Assembly (NCBI GenBank): GCA_036583965.1
Contig: JAZBQD010000014.1
Span: 41,340,990 to 41,404,989 of the forward strand
DNA: 64,000 nucleotides
Origin: Prunella strophiata
Lineage: Eukaryota; Chordata; Aves; Passeriformes; Prunellidae
Reading direction: 5' to 3'
Position numbers and translations under genes: made by a program. Shown piece by piece: positions 25,420-38,092 of this stretch. Under the pieces are notes generated by a model. That model saw only the letters and a list, made by a program, of their open reading frames with translations, was not told the DNA's origin and did not search any database. The stretch's first letter is position 1. Each line of letters starts with the position of its first letter.

Positions 25420-27960
25420 GTATGTTCTACTATTTAGCCTGTCCTTTTAAATACACACTACACACACACTATATATGCCATATCTATGCATAGTTATTCT
25501 GTATACATTACAGTTTTTGTGAACAGCAAATCATGTAGTAACAGCCAATGCGATTCTGCTTCTTTACCTGAAATAGTGGTACAACATTGCTGAAAGTACT
25601 TCAGTTTTCCCTTTATACTTAAATAAAATCTGGTTTTAAGAATCCCTTTGAGACTTAAAGGCATTTTCCCATGTTGGTGTTTCAGAAGAAAAAAAAAAAA
25701 AATCCTTCTTGTTTTTAATGCATCAGGAGCTTTCTCATCTACTTTAAACACCTACTGTTTTATTGGGTAATTATTGAAATTGTGAAACCAAAGCAAAAGG
25801 ATTCACTTCCAGGTCTTTGCCACATTTGAACCAATTGTGTCCAGTTGTAGATTCAGACCAAGAAACTACAAGACCAAAAGGAAACCCATGGTGGTACTTT
25901 TCATATACAAGAATTCTATGCTTCTTAGGGCAAGAAGGACTACACTTCAATTTATTTCCAGCAGAAATAAGTGGTCTGTTTTTTATGGATTGCAAATTGA
26001 TACCAGGATCAGTCAAAACAATCTTTCTCTCTATTAGAACAAACAAATTAAGCTTGGACATCCCAAAAGTGAAACAAACTGTCTTTAGAAACCAAATTAA
26101 TCTCCCCTGCCCTTAAAATGTATGAAAAATATTACATTTGCTACCAAATTCAATTGAAGAATTTTTTTCAGCCTCTGTGGTCCTGCAGAAATTGTGGCAG
26201 GTGATGTCTGCTCTTTATGTCTGACATGCAAGTGGCAGGGAGAGAGATGAATGCAGCACCTCTCTTTTTGTGACATAATCCATACAGTATTAATTTTTGT
26301 TGTTGCTTCTCCAAAGCTGTGGAACAGATGCTATTTTGAACTGAAAATCACCATTCTGATATGAGCAGACACAATCCCTGAACTACCCAGTCAACTAATT
26401 AATGCAGCATAATTTAATAAAGGATGGTAATTACTCAGTTTTCCCCATCTTGTTCCCCTCCCTGCTAATGATAACATTATCAAACTTAGACAGGGAGTTG
26501 TGAGAGAGTGTGTGTGTGGAGGGAGATAATTCACAACAGAAGAGGGTGAGTAAGCAGATGAAGCAGCAAATGTTTCAATCTAGGAACAGCCTTCTAAAAT
26601 CTTCTAATTCCCTATATTAGGGGAACTGCAAATTCACAGTGTTAAGCAGAATAACAGTGACAACACAGTTGTCACTAAAAGAGCTAGAGGGAAAGTTAAA
26701 GATGAAAAAGGTTAACCTTCATGCACTTATTTATCAGATTTCATTTTAACTGAAATTTTGGTTAGTAGGCAAAGGTATTTGTTGACAGAAATGGAAAAAC
26801 CTCCTCCACAGGCTTTTTTTCTTTCTCCCTTGTTACGTCTGAGTAGGCAACGATGTCCCATCGTAGTCAGCAAGATCAATCTGGGAAGCAGAAATAGTTC
26901 CTTTAGGCATTCTTCAAAAATCCCACCATATGGTGTAAGATTTCCCTCATTCAAAGGAGGGTGCCAAAAGGTGTTGCAAGCATTAATACACTAATCCAAA
27001 CTTCTGAAATCTCATCCTGGCACATTAATACTCTTTTGCATCTTTTAAAACATCTCAGAGGACTCCAAGCACACCTGTATATCCTCTGTCCAAATAATAA
27101 AATATTTAAGTCATTATAATCTGGTCACATTTTCAATCTTTTCATTCATTCTAAGTTTAAAAAAAGAAGCATATATATTCTCTTAAAGTAAAAAGATGCT
27201 GAGCAATAGCAAGTTATGTAGTAAGCTGCACTGCTAGAAAAATTTGATAAGAAGAAAAAAAATTGAGGTTTTTCTGATTGTATAAACTTCACCTTAAAAA
27301 ATCCAGAAATCCATTTACAATCCATATTCATTGGGTAACTTTCCTAGAATTTGGATTGAATTACATTAGATTAGATGAGCTCTTTCTATAATTGCTGTAC
27401 TATTGTTTTTACTGTCTGAATTTTTAGCTTGATTTGGAGCTTTAATGTCTCATTCAGGGAAGAGTTTGAACTAAGAATAATGAATTGAATTAATTTATTA
27501 CTAATTTGTAGAATTTTTCAAATACTACTTTCTATTGACAAACATGATAGAGTATTGCTTAAGTGGTAAATTTAAATTTAAGAAATTATGTGTAAAGCTT
27601 CATGTTTTCTTAAGATATTCACAGATATAAAAGAAATATTTTCAGAGTGCTAAATATACTTAAGATGCTTTGAACTTTTGTAGACTAACCTCTCACACTC
27701 AGTCTGATTCTGAAGGTACTTAACTGCCTACTCAGGGTGGAACAAGGACACTACAAAGGGTAGGTCAGCGGGCAAAAACAGTGGGCCAACACTGTATTTT
27801 TTTGAGGCTTTGTCTCACAGACATCTTTTTTGTATTCCTCTTGAGCCCCCTCTTCCCTTTATGCATTAGACTGTTATAAAAGAACTTTTTAGAAAAGAAA
27901 ATTCTTTTCTATTTATCTGTGTATACTTGTCAGACTGATCTGAGATAAAGTCTGTAAAGC
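25420..27960. other. Sequence without a supported gene
   Basis: At 25771-26116 two plus-strand frames and one minus-strand frame of 66 to 99 codons overlap. At 26727-26994 frames of 75 and 78 codons overlap on opposite strands around a small palindrome (ACGATG TCC CATCGT at 26850-26864). None is recognised. The rest is low-GC unique DNA. Confidence 0.55.
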
Positions 27961-27966
27961 CTCCTT

Positions 27967-27968
<2 letters not shown>

Positions 27969-27998
<30 letters not shown>
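27969..27998. repeat. Poly-T tract (T30)
   Basis: This is the longest homopolymer in the window, about 100 bp before a CR1 element. No reversed polyadenylation signal follows it, and CR1 elements in this orientation do not carry a poly-T at this side. Confidence 0.95.
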
Positions 27999-28079
27999 CA
28001 TCTCCTTAATTTCAGAAGATAAGATAGTGATAGTCATGCTGCAGCAAATCCAGATTGGCTGCTACACACCTGACTTAAA

Positions 28080-28092
28080 AGAGAGAGAGAGA
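28080..28092. repeat. (GA)n microsatellite
   Basis: About six GA units lie immediately before the CR1 fragment. Confidence 0.85.
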
Positions 28093-28096
28093 AGAC

Positions 28097-28412
28097 ACCT
28101 TCCCCATCATAGGAAGGACATGGACTTGTGGGAATGAGTCCAGAGTAGAGCCACAGAGAAGATCAGAGGGCTGGAGCACCTCTCAAGTGAAGACAGGCTG
28201 ACAGAGTTGGGGTTGATTCAACCTGGCGAAGAGGAGGTTTCAGGGAGACCTTACATCACCTTCCAATATCTAGAGGGGGCTGACAGGTGGTACAGTTTGC
28301 CCAGAAATGTTGTGGATGCCTCATCCCTACAAGGGTTGAAGGCCATGTTGGGTGGTATTTTGAGCAACCTGGACTAGTGGAAGGTATACCTGCCCATGGA
28401 ACTAGAGGAGAG
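28097..28412 (+). mobile_element. CR1 LINE fragment, internally deleted
   Basis: Landmarks of the sense CR1 3' region appear in order: CATAGGAAGGACATGGACTT, GAGTCCAGAGTAGAGCCAC, GATCAGAGGGCTGGAGCACC, GAAGACAGGCTGACAGAG, TTGCCCAGAAATGTTGTGG, ATGCCTCATCCCTACAAG and GAGCAACCTGGACTAGTGG. Between GGGGGCTGACAG and GTGGTACAGTTTGCCCAG roughly 150 bases of consensus are missing. The element also stops before the usual ATTCTATG terminal repeat. It is truncated at both ends and noncoding. Of the CR1 copies here it is one of the least diverged. Confidence 0.9.
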
Positions 28413-28598
28413 TGACTCCTTATCTCAGTCTAGTGGCAAAATGACTGGGGACCCTGTGGACAGGTAATGGGGGATACAATTAGAGAAGACTGAAGACAGG
28501 AGTTAAAACAGTACAGAAATTATTGGGTAAATCACAGTTGCTGCCCCAAATATGGAATGCTGTTGGCATGACTTGAAACCTAGTCCATGATGATTTTT

Positions 28599-28622
28599 AC
28601 ACACACACACACACACACACAC
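28599..28622. repeat. (AC)n microsatellite
   Basis: Twelve AC units form a typical vertebrate dinucleotide repeat. Confidence 0.95.
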
Positions 28623-30564
28623 TTGCCAAGGGGGATGGAATGGAGGGTGGAACAGTGTGGAGACACTGCAGCCAGGGTCTGCAGAAATCCTTGCAGGGAA
28701 GGGAAATGGATGCTTTGCAGCTGATAAACCACATACCAGGAAGATAAAGGAATATGTCCTACTGCTGAGGCAGAAACTGTGGTGAAACCCCTCTTAGATG
28801 AACTTGTTTCATTAAACCTAATAATGATAATATTAACACATACCTTCCATCCCAAAGTTACGATCCTCCAAGGTATGACCACCCCTCACTGGACATGCAC
28901 TCTACATTCATTTTGAATTTAAAAGTGGAGTGAGAGAATTTTACACACATCAGTAACAAAGGTATGCATGGCTAGAGTCACTCAAGCTCCACCTAAACAC
29001 AAAGAAATGGTATAAAATAAACCAAGAATGGTGAGAATGTCAGGGAAGACTCCATTGTAACTGCTGGGATCAGTCCATGGGCTGTCTTCTCCCCCACAGG
29101 GTTGGCTATTGGGTAACAATCATACTCTGTGCACTTGGAATATTTTCCTGAGGATTACAGCTTGGTTGTGTATTCTTTCAAGTATATTTTTGCAGTCAGA
29201 CACTATCACTAACAACCTTTGAAACTTAACCTGTCACTGATTTTATATTAATAGACGTTTTATTCCTTAACTTGTTTGTGTGAGTCCTTTGCAGACACTG
29301 GCAGTCACTAGCAGCAGGTAACACACTCTAATAAAGAGGAGGATCTGCTGAAGGGTCTCCCTTACACTGGTGGTGTGCTTCCCTGAGTCAGTGGAACCAC
29401 CCTCCTATCCAGCAGGACTTCTTAGTGAAGGACCCCCCTAACAGGATGCTGACAGCCTAGTTGGGCACAAGGGTCTTGGCTTTCCTGGGACACTTACAGA
29501 CAAATTAAACACTAGGAGTCTTGTAAAACTCCCCACACTAAGGGTTGAGGAAGCCTCGCTTTTCCACATGACACAATTGTTATGGATGTGATGGTAAAGT
29601 AAAGAACATTGGACTAAACAAAGAGATATTCATGCATTTACAGATATGAACATGAGAAATAAAAATGTAAATCACCTCACAATTCATCAAGAATCTGGGA
29701 AGAGACCAGATTAAAGCTTCTGATAGCAGAATTAGGACTGTCGAATACAAAATGCAAAGTTCTTAAAAGCACTTCATCTTCACCAGAAGGTTTGATTTTC
29801 CTGGTCACTGGGTAGTCATTGGAAACAAGACAGTAGAAGTGTGCATAACACAGTGATCTCGAGCAAAGGAAAGTCTGAAAGGAGAGATACACTTTGAATT
29901 TTGAAACCAACCAAATAATCCTGGCTGCAGAAGATTAATAGCTCTTTAAAAATGAGTAATGCCAACTTCCAATGACTTGGCTAATGGGAACTGAGTATAG
30001 TCACAAAGGAAAATGTGACAATTCCCTTAAATCTTAGTAGGAATTAAATTCATGAAGTGTTGAGTTGCCTCTCCTGTCAGCAAGTGGGAAAGCCCATGGC
30101 TGGGCTTGGGCTGTGGCTTTGTTTTCATTGCAAGGGACACTCTGGGCTGTCTAGCAGCACATATATTCTGAATTATGAACACCTGCTTAGTAACACTCAA
30201 GTATGCTCAAGCAGAGACTCTTGACAGAGAAGCCTGTCTGAGATCCCTTACAAAAAAAACCTACTAAAGTACAGTAGTCCCACATCACAATCACATAACT
30301 TTAGGAAAAAAAAAATAAATTAATAGATCTTTTTTTTACTGTAACCTTGTCATGACTATACTACAGCACAGTCTGACACTATTAGCTGCAAGCAGAACAG
30401 GCTTGAGCCTCCACTATTCCATCTTGTGACAGAACCATTATGATGTATATTAAATATTATGTGCATCTGTCATATGGTATGTATACAAAACCAGGAAGAA
30501 AAAGTTGCATTTCAGAAAGACTTGGGGGCTTCAAGTCATTCTCATTTTGTATGAGATCTAGTGG
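28623..30564. other. Sequence with an LTR-like block, no gene
   Basis: The part from about 29040 to 29500 is GC-richer. It contains CATTGTAACTGCTGGGATC, CAGTCCATGGGCTGTC, a decayed polyadenylation-like AATAGACGTTTTATTCC and CTTGTTTGTGTGAGTCC, which is the texture of an avian endogenous retroviral LTR. The borders are unclear, so I do not list it as a separate element. No coding frame stands out. Confidence 0.45.
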
Positions 30565-30590
30565 GGTGTGTGTGTATGTGTGTGTGTGTG
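30565..30590. repeat. (TG)n microsatellite with interruptions
   Basis: The TG run is broken by one TATG. It ends two bases before a CACGTG hexamer at 30592-30597. Confidence 0.92.
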
Positions 30591-30597
30591 GCACGTG

Positions 30598-30763
30598 TAA
30601 AAAAATTCGAAAATATTTTTGTACAAAATATTTTAAAATATTTTGGATCCACTTAAACTGAAAAAAGGAATTTTTTTATAATTTTAAAATAAAAATAACT
30701 ATTTTTAAAAGAAAATATTTTAAATAAATTTAAAATAAAATTTAAAAAAAATTAAAATTTATA
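30598..30763. repeat. Extreme AT-rich low-complexity island
   Basis: About 165 bases are made almost only of A- and T-runs, with repeated self-complementary pieces such as AAAATATTTT (30626-30645 holds two in a row). It looks like a region that melts easily or attaches to the nuclear matrix, which is inference. No frame crosses it. Confidence 0.85.
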
Positions 30764-33700
30764 TCACGAAAATGTGAAAATAGATGGTTTTGAAAGTATC
30801 AGAACTTTTCTCCTTCTTGTTTCTTTTAGGAAAGAATATAGAAATATTGACATCACAATTTATTATCTAAATATTTGACAATGTGTAGTATGAAGATTTA
30901 TTTGGTTTGATTTCTCTGCCAATACCGAATGAAAAATAGAGAAATGCAACTGCAGTACTTAACTATATTAATTAACTTAGATTTCTCATCTTTAAAGTCT
31001 ACAGATGCATCTCTGTGGTAGGGATCCATGCTTATATACAGACACAGTGCCTTAAACTGATTTTCTTTTTCTAAATTTCCAGCAATGTCAATCATGCATT
31101 GCATGGTCACAGGGTTCCTTCTCTGAGGTTCACTGACCTAAGCCCTTAATGACAAAAAGCTATTTGTCACTGCTAACATGTGTTAGTAATTAATGTACAT
31201 TTCTTAATTTCTTCCTTAGTAGTTTTTGTACTCTCTTGCTCTCTTTAAGTAAATTGGCACTTTAAAGTATTAAATGTTAATTTTAAACAAGATTAGTATG
31301 TAGGAAAAATACAAAATAAAGCAATAAAACAGCACCAATAGCAAGAAAAATTAGAGATAACATTCATGCAATCAGAATCTTTTAGGGCATAGAATTGTTA
31401 TAATGGCTCAAACCTGCTACCAGAGTTCTATTATACCTCTAAGGTAGTGTCTTTTGGGTAAGACAATTTTTAATAGAAATAAATAACAATATTGTAAGTT
31501 AAGAAGTTTTAAAGGCAGATGAAATGTCTGTAGATTGTAGTAGAACTTTCATAAACTCTGAATTCTTGAGCCAGAATTAAACTTCGTTTTATTGCAGTGA
31601 ATCTGGGATGTTACCTTACAAAACCACAGACATAAATACAATGCAAGTTGTTTCATGGGTACCAATTAATATGCAGTATGTTGATATTTATTTGATAGCT
31701 CTGAATGAGCAATAAAAAATGTTTCAGTGAAACAAAGCATCACTAATTCATAAAAGGATTCTGAATAGTGAAAAGCCTCCCATTACAAGGCAAAGAATGC
31801 ATTAAATTAATAAATAGAGGGACATCTCTCATATATTCATGAACTGAGTCCTGGGGAACTTTATTCAGTCCACAGCAACCAGCCTTACATGGTTAAGTCT
31901 TTGCATGATTTGGAAGGTGGCATATGCTTTGCATTTGGTTTGTAGCAGTTTGTTGCTCATTTTTAATAGGAAAATGTTACAGAAGAAAATCATTCACTAT
32001 AATACTGAGTGGCTTTGATGGCACATAATGGTTATGAATTTTACTGCTTATGGATAACACAGCAGGAAAATACATGGAATCTGCTCATAAAAGCTAGCAG
32101 AAGATGACAGACTTTCTAGTTCTGCTGTTTGGTTTGTCTCTTCATATCAATTACTATTATAATTCTTATCCATCTATCCTCCTATGTTCTGATTTACACC
32201 CAACTGCTAAATATGGTCTGTACTGTACTCATGAATTACCAGTTAGCCTTTTTTTGACACAAAGCTACTTAATATGGATATTATGGCAATGTTATAGTAT
32301 GAGGGGTTGTATTAAAAATAAATAAAACCAAAAATATATTGCACCACTGAGAGCCCAGGTGCTGTGTGATTCACTGAGCAGATGCTTTCAAAAGTGGCAC
32401 TATGCATTTTTCTGCTGTGCTTTTAGAAGAATTTTACTGTGATCTTTGCATTCCATACTGCTTTATTGTGCTTAATTATCCTCTATGTCTTCTGCCCTTA
32501 GAGGTAGATGAGTGGCAGTTCTTCAGTTCTTGAAATGGAGGATGTCACGTGCAGTTCATCTCATTTACTCAAAGCATAGAAGAAGAAAAAAAGTTGCTAT
32601 GGACTTCAAACACCTGCCAGTGACAAATTACTTCAGATCCCCTTTGGAGCTATTAATAACCATGGCTGCAATTTCAGCTCTTCCCAAGTGAGGGGAAGCA
32701 TTTTAAATGAGCTAGTGCAGTGGGTGGTGAGAAACTCCTTGACGCACCTCATGCATTTTTCATCATTATTTTATGCAATTATTTCCCAAGAAAGAGTGCA
32801 ACAAAGATTCCCTTTCAATTCCTTTGACTCCACCTGACTACATATTAATTTTCTAATCTGTTATTCTAGGTTACATATATATAAAAATTTATATGTTACA
32901 GTTTTTCTGTAGGCTTTGAGCACCTGATCAGGAGATTAAAATTGTAATAGCAGTCACAAAGTCACCCTGGGCTTGCTGGGAATGAGGCAGGGGAAATTTG
33001 TATTCGTCCCTCCTGATATGACTCCAAACTGTTGTCAGACAGAAGCCAAGTTTCAGACTGCAGCATGAAAATTGTTTCACAGAACTCACAGAGTCCTGGA
33101 CAATCTTCCTAACTTTATCTAGCATTTGGTTCTTTTCAAAGTTCAGTTTGCACTTGAGGCTACAGAGAAAACTACCAAAGACGCCAAAGTGATTGCTGCA
33201 AACAAAAGTGAGTTTAAGACAGTCTCTCTGCCAGTCAATAGATACTGTTTCGATGGTATCTGTAGGTTTACTGCTGCTAGTTTGTTTATTAAAAATCATA
33301 ATGGTTTTCAGTCTGGTCCATACAGCTTGTCAGCAGTCATTAAGTACCTTAAAGTAAAGAATAGTGTCAGTAAGAGCCATATTAACAGACATAACTTCTG
33401 AAAACAGAATAAATATTACCTTACTTAAAACCTTACCAGTTGGCTTTATGAGGCAGCTGCCATCACTGTGGTACTTCAGAGCGCTTCCTGAGGCAAAAGC
33501 TGCTGCAAGTGCAATGGTAATTTTGTTTAGTTATGGAAAGAATTGGAAAATGTTCAGCTGCAGCCAACAAAAATTTCAGCTTAATGCTGAGAAAGCATCA
33601 AGTTGGTTTACTGGGATATTCAGAAAGGTCATGGAAAGCCACTTCCACGGGTGGTGTTTTTGTGAGGAGAACTAACTCCTAGAAAAGGGTGGAAGTGATT

Positions 33701-36700
33701 AATCCTAAGAGTTGTGTTGTATGTGAATTGTTTCATTCTTACAGAATTTGTGTGTTCATTTCAGGAGTACAATCATTGAGGCGGATACCACGACAGAAAC
33801 AAGCCATCTTAAAACAAGGCTACACCTTGTAAAGCCTCAGTGGAATATCTTGTCTGTCAGTGAACATCCATGACCAAAAGTATCATCCAAATCAACTGCT
33901 GTCCTTAGTGCAAGATGAGCTATATTTGCTAGGCATGAGTCAGAAGAGATTTATTATGTCATCTTATATAACTTGTGATACCCAAGATGTGTGCACAAAG
34001 GAAACTGATATAATAAGGATAATCGACCTTAAGCCTTCTGGAACAGCAGCTGGCAGACAGCTGAGGTGCTTTATGGGGGACAAAATGACAAGAACAACCT
34101 GTGCTAAAGTCAAAGATCCCACTCAATATGTTTTGCTGTTTGACATATTCTTGTTCTCTGAGCAATGATTGTGCCATGTCCAGGATTTCTCAGTGCTTGG
34201 TGACTCACTCTCTAGTCCTACGTGTGCTCAGTTAGAATTCAGAAGAGATGCTTCTCCCCAAAAGCCTCATAACTGCACATTTTAACATGAACATATTAAT
34301 TTTTAGTGGTCTGCAATTGAATTCACTTGTGAGTGCAAGAACTAAGTTAAATTTCTCACTTATCCTGCAAGAACTTCTGTCTACTCTTTTTCAAATGCTA
34401 GATAAGACTGACGATAATAAGTCAAGCAGCAGATTTAGCTTTGCAGATCCTAGCTTAGAAAGTCTGCATCTTTCCCTTGTAACAAAGCAAAGTCACCATA
34501 CTTGAGATCCTTCAGTCACTCAACCCCAGCTACTCACCTTCAGGTGCAGAGTTCTATACCCAGTATCTTTTCTGCACACTTAGAAAACATACTCAGTTTG
34601 ATGTAATTTATGTTTGCATCATTGACATGTTCTTTAAATTGTAGTAAAGAATCTGAGGCACAGTTAAGGAACATACTCTGCTTCAAATTTCTTGGTGAAG
34701 TTGCAACTTTTTTAGGATGGAAAAGGAATGAGAACAAATAAGGCAAACAGCAAATTAAAAAAAGTCCTTGAGCTGCTCAAGGGAAACGCATAGGCTGTGT
34801 CCCTTCAGAAGAAACAACCATTTTTCTTCAGAAGTTCATGATGGAAAGTACTGAGGGTTTGGGCTATGGTAGGTCTTAAAGCTTCCTTAGACACTAACCT
34901 TCACATTCAGATTCAGTCAAAAGTTTACCTCACAGTAACAGCACAATTACTTAAGTTTTTGCGCACTAGAAAGAAGTCTTTTGTTTACTTAGTTTCCTTC
35001 CTTATTTATGTCCTCTGTCTTCTTAGCACCTGAATATTCTTCATTTTTTTTTATAATCTGAACAGGAACATTATTGAATTATGAGTGACATAGAAATTAT
35101 CAACCAGCATCAAAAAACTTTCATTTACCTTATTGAGTATTTAATCTTATAGAGCTTAGTCTAAGGAGTTTAAGGACTTTCAAAAGTATAAAGGTGATCT
35201 ACAGTGTTTAGTCATGAAGCAGAATCGTCCATTTTCATTGCATAAGTAATTAATTTGAAACTGGAGTTTACATTTGTGTATCATCAAAATAAGGCAGCAA
35301 TAGCATGGTGTGAGATGTCACTGTTGAATCAAAAGTTTTGGACCCAAATCATAAAAAATAGCAGGGAACAGTGGGGGAATATTTACTTGGAAATCGGCCT
35401 GTAAGAATCAAGACCTCCCTGAAAAATGCTAAGGTGAGAGTCAGTACAAAATGATGTGGAAATTTCTATGATTCTGGAGTTATATACTAAGTTTCAAGAA
35501 CAGAAGTGAAAGATCCAAGAAGTTATGGAAGACATAAGAGAAGTTATATTACAATAAAAATATCCACTGAAATACATTCAAGGAGTATCCCAGTCTGCTT
35601 CAATAATTGGTGGAGGTACCTCTTTTGAATATGGTAGAGTAAATCTCAGAGCTGGGAAAAAAAGGCAATGGAAGAACAAAGACATTGAAGAGCAGAAATA
35701 TGGTGGTATCTTTATAGCTGATGAAAACAGAGATACTCTTCTAAAGAGTGATTCAACCCACTCATCTTAAATGCATGCATGAGGGATTTAGTCACTGTTG
35801 CAACTGCCTATCACTGTGGACCAAAGACTCTAGATGAAGGAGTTGAAAAAATACAAAATTTTATGATGGTAAAATGTCAAATAGTAAAAAACCCCAAACC
35901 CTGAAAAAGGAGCTATGCACTACACCCTCTGCATGTGTAGTCAGTTGCTTTTTTGAAGATGGGTAGTTGTAGTTTTCCATTAGGATAAGATCATGCATTG
36001 CTTGGTAGGTTAAATGCAACCAGACTCCTCATGCATGGCTGGAGAATATCTACTAGCAGCAGGAAAGTAAGATGAAAGAACTGGGATGAAAGACTACACA
36101 TAGAGAAAAAGGAAATTATTTTGAAAAATATAAATTAATTTTAAAAGATTACCGAGTTACTTTTAAAGCATGATATATTTTTTCCCACGAGACACCTGTA
36201 ACATAATACCTAGTGTTTCCTTATGCATTTATTTCCATTTATTCTTTGATTGTAAAGATTCACCAGTCAGCAGGTGCTCACTTAAAAGTGCAAAGAAGTA
36301 GGATTTTGTAGTGACTGATATAGTTTGCATTGATGTACATGAAGTAGGAAAAAATCAATGAAAAATAAAATCAAAATCTAGTTTAGAATATAAAAAATGC
36401 TGCATCAGTCATCTAACCTAATTTAGATTCTTTTTAGTGTCTGAATTTCCAGATGGAATGATGAATATTGAGACACAGTAATATTGTTCCTTTCAGTAAA
36501 GTATCTGAAAAACAGAAATACATGAAAGTAACATTTAATCATTCAACAACAGTGCAGTGTGACAGATTTCTTTTTTACCATGCCTTTACTACTGAGTAAT
36601 AGACATAAGTCTATTTCCAAAATGCTTGCAAGGAAAAGAAAACAAAAAATGGAGATGCTGGAAGTTCTACAAAAGTCAGCCTTCTGCATGTTGTGTATGT

Positions 36701-36869
36701 GACCTCATGTCTCTTGCAAAACTGAAACAATAACAAAATACACAATGTTTGTCCAAGCCATAGAACATTAAGAGGCATTCAGAATAAGTCTTCAGAATGC
36801 AAAAGGTTATTTCAAAAAGAACATTAATAATCAGAAGTCATTATGGGTTAGATTTGTGTTGGATATTAG
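30764..36869. other. Sequence without a supported gene
   Basis: No gene is supported. The longest open frames are on the minus strand at 32928-33299 (123 codons) and the plus strand at 33860-34168 (102 codons), with no recognised motif. An 85-base segment at 33123-33207 is bounded by AG and by GTGAGT and has an open frame, so it is a weak exon candidate. No CR1 or LTR is evident. Confidence 0.55.
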
Positions 36870-37115
36870 GAAAAAACAACAGCCTGTGCTATGACAATAA
36901 TTAAAAACTGGAATAATGTGCTCAGGGAGGAGCATAATAAATATCCATGGGGAGCACATATCTGTGGAAGGTTTTCTCATCTTGTTTTCTAAACATAGGT
37001 TATGCAAGGTTCTTTCAAGAGGGGTTTGAACACAGTTGCTCCTTCTGTTGGCAAGCAGTTAAACTAGATTGACCTCAAGCTCTTGCTGTGAGTTCTATAT
37101 TAAGCAGTTGTAGAA
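36870..37115 (+). mobile_element. Degraded CR1 LINE fragment
   Basis: AACTGGAATAATGTGCTCAG, GGAGGAGC, ATCCATGGGGAG and, near the right end, GTTAAACTAGATTGACCTCA line up in order with the sense CR1 3' region (ACTGGAACAGGTTGCCCAG, then GGACTAGATGACCTCCAG). Divergence is high, and only order and spacing support the call. The terminal ATTCTATG repeat is reduced to TTCTATATT. Confidence 0.45.
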
Positions 37116-37677
37116 AATACAGATTACTTGTTAGCACAGAACTGAAGAATGGTGCTAAACAAGGTGGCAGTTAACACACACATAGTTATTTCCATGTTGA
37201 TGTTGAATAAATTACATGTCATTTAATGTGAGCACAGAGATATAAATGTATGCTTGACTACAGAGAAAATAGGAACTCCCACTATTTGTGAGAAAATATT
37301 ACAAGAAATATTATTTCTCAGAAAAATGTCAAAACACCCTGTGCATTCTGATTTTAAAAGATACATTTGGTGAAGCAGACTTTTATTGTTGACCATTTAC
37401 TTTTTACCTACCTGAATGAATATCTTCATTTGTGCACCAGGGAAAACCAGAGAGAAATGCTGGCTAAGGAGCAAACTCAGAAGTACAGAGTCATAGAGTA
37501 CTGACACCTAGGCAAAAAGATTCCTTGTGGACCTGGAGTCTGATGGAAGTCTTCCTCGGCTATGGTGTTGCAGATTGACTTACAAGCCATGGCATTGCAG
37601 AGGCTGGACATTTAAACTATGTGTTTTCACAATAAGAATGAAGACAAAGATAAATTAAATGTTCTTGTGTTCATGAT

Positions 37678-38092
37678 GGCCTGATTTCAGCTGGGGTATA
37701 GTTAGCTTTCTTCCCAGCAGCTGCTATAATGCCATGTTTTGGATTTAGGCTGAGAAAATGCTTTAGTTGCTACTGAGCAGTTTTTTACACTAAATTGAGG
37801 GACTTTTCAGCATCTCGTGCTGCCCTGCCAGCGAGTAGACCAGGGAGCACAAGAAGCTGGGAGGGGTCACTACTGGGACAGCTGACCCCAAATGACCAAA
37901 GGGATATTCATATAACATCATGCTGAAAAATAAAACTGGGTGGAGTTAAGTTGGTGGTAGTGGAGGGATGTGGAATGGGCATCTCACTGCTTTGATACTC
38001 AACCTACAAGTTTTATCTTTTTAGTGATTCTTTCCCCCAGCCCAATGAGTGAGCAGCTGTATGGTATTTAGCTGTATGCTGTGACACAAGAC
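37678..38092 (+). mobile_element. ERVL-type endogenous retroviral solo LTR
   Basis: Ordered landmarks match the common avian ERVL LTR: TTTCAGCTGGGGTATAGTTA, CTTTCTTCCCAGCAGCTGC, TGTTTTGGATTTAGGCTGAG, CTGCCAGCGAGTAGACC, GCACAAGAAGCTGGGAGGGG, ACAGCTGACCCCAAATGACC, GGGATATTCATATAACATCA, a decayed TATA region (AAAAATAAAACTGGG) and, at the right, GTGAGCAGCTGTATGGTATT. Nearly the whole LTR length of about 410 bp is present. No internal retroviral region follows, so it is a solo LTR left by recombination. The exact ends and target-site duplication could not be fixed. Confidence 0.8.

Noticed and set aside
27969..27998. T30 tract as the poly(A) tail of a minus-strand processed pseudogene
   Set aside because: No reversed AATAAA (TTTATT) follows within 40 bases, and the adjacent sequence shows no coding similarity. 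The same test fails for the T tracts at 13434, 40877, 54514 and 54856.
32928..33299. 123-codon minus-strand frame
   Set aside because: There is no domain, no supporting splice sites on that strand and no familiar sequence. I kept only the weak plus-strand exon idea nearby.
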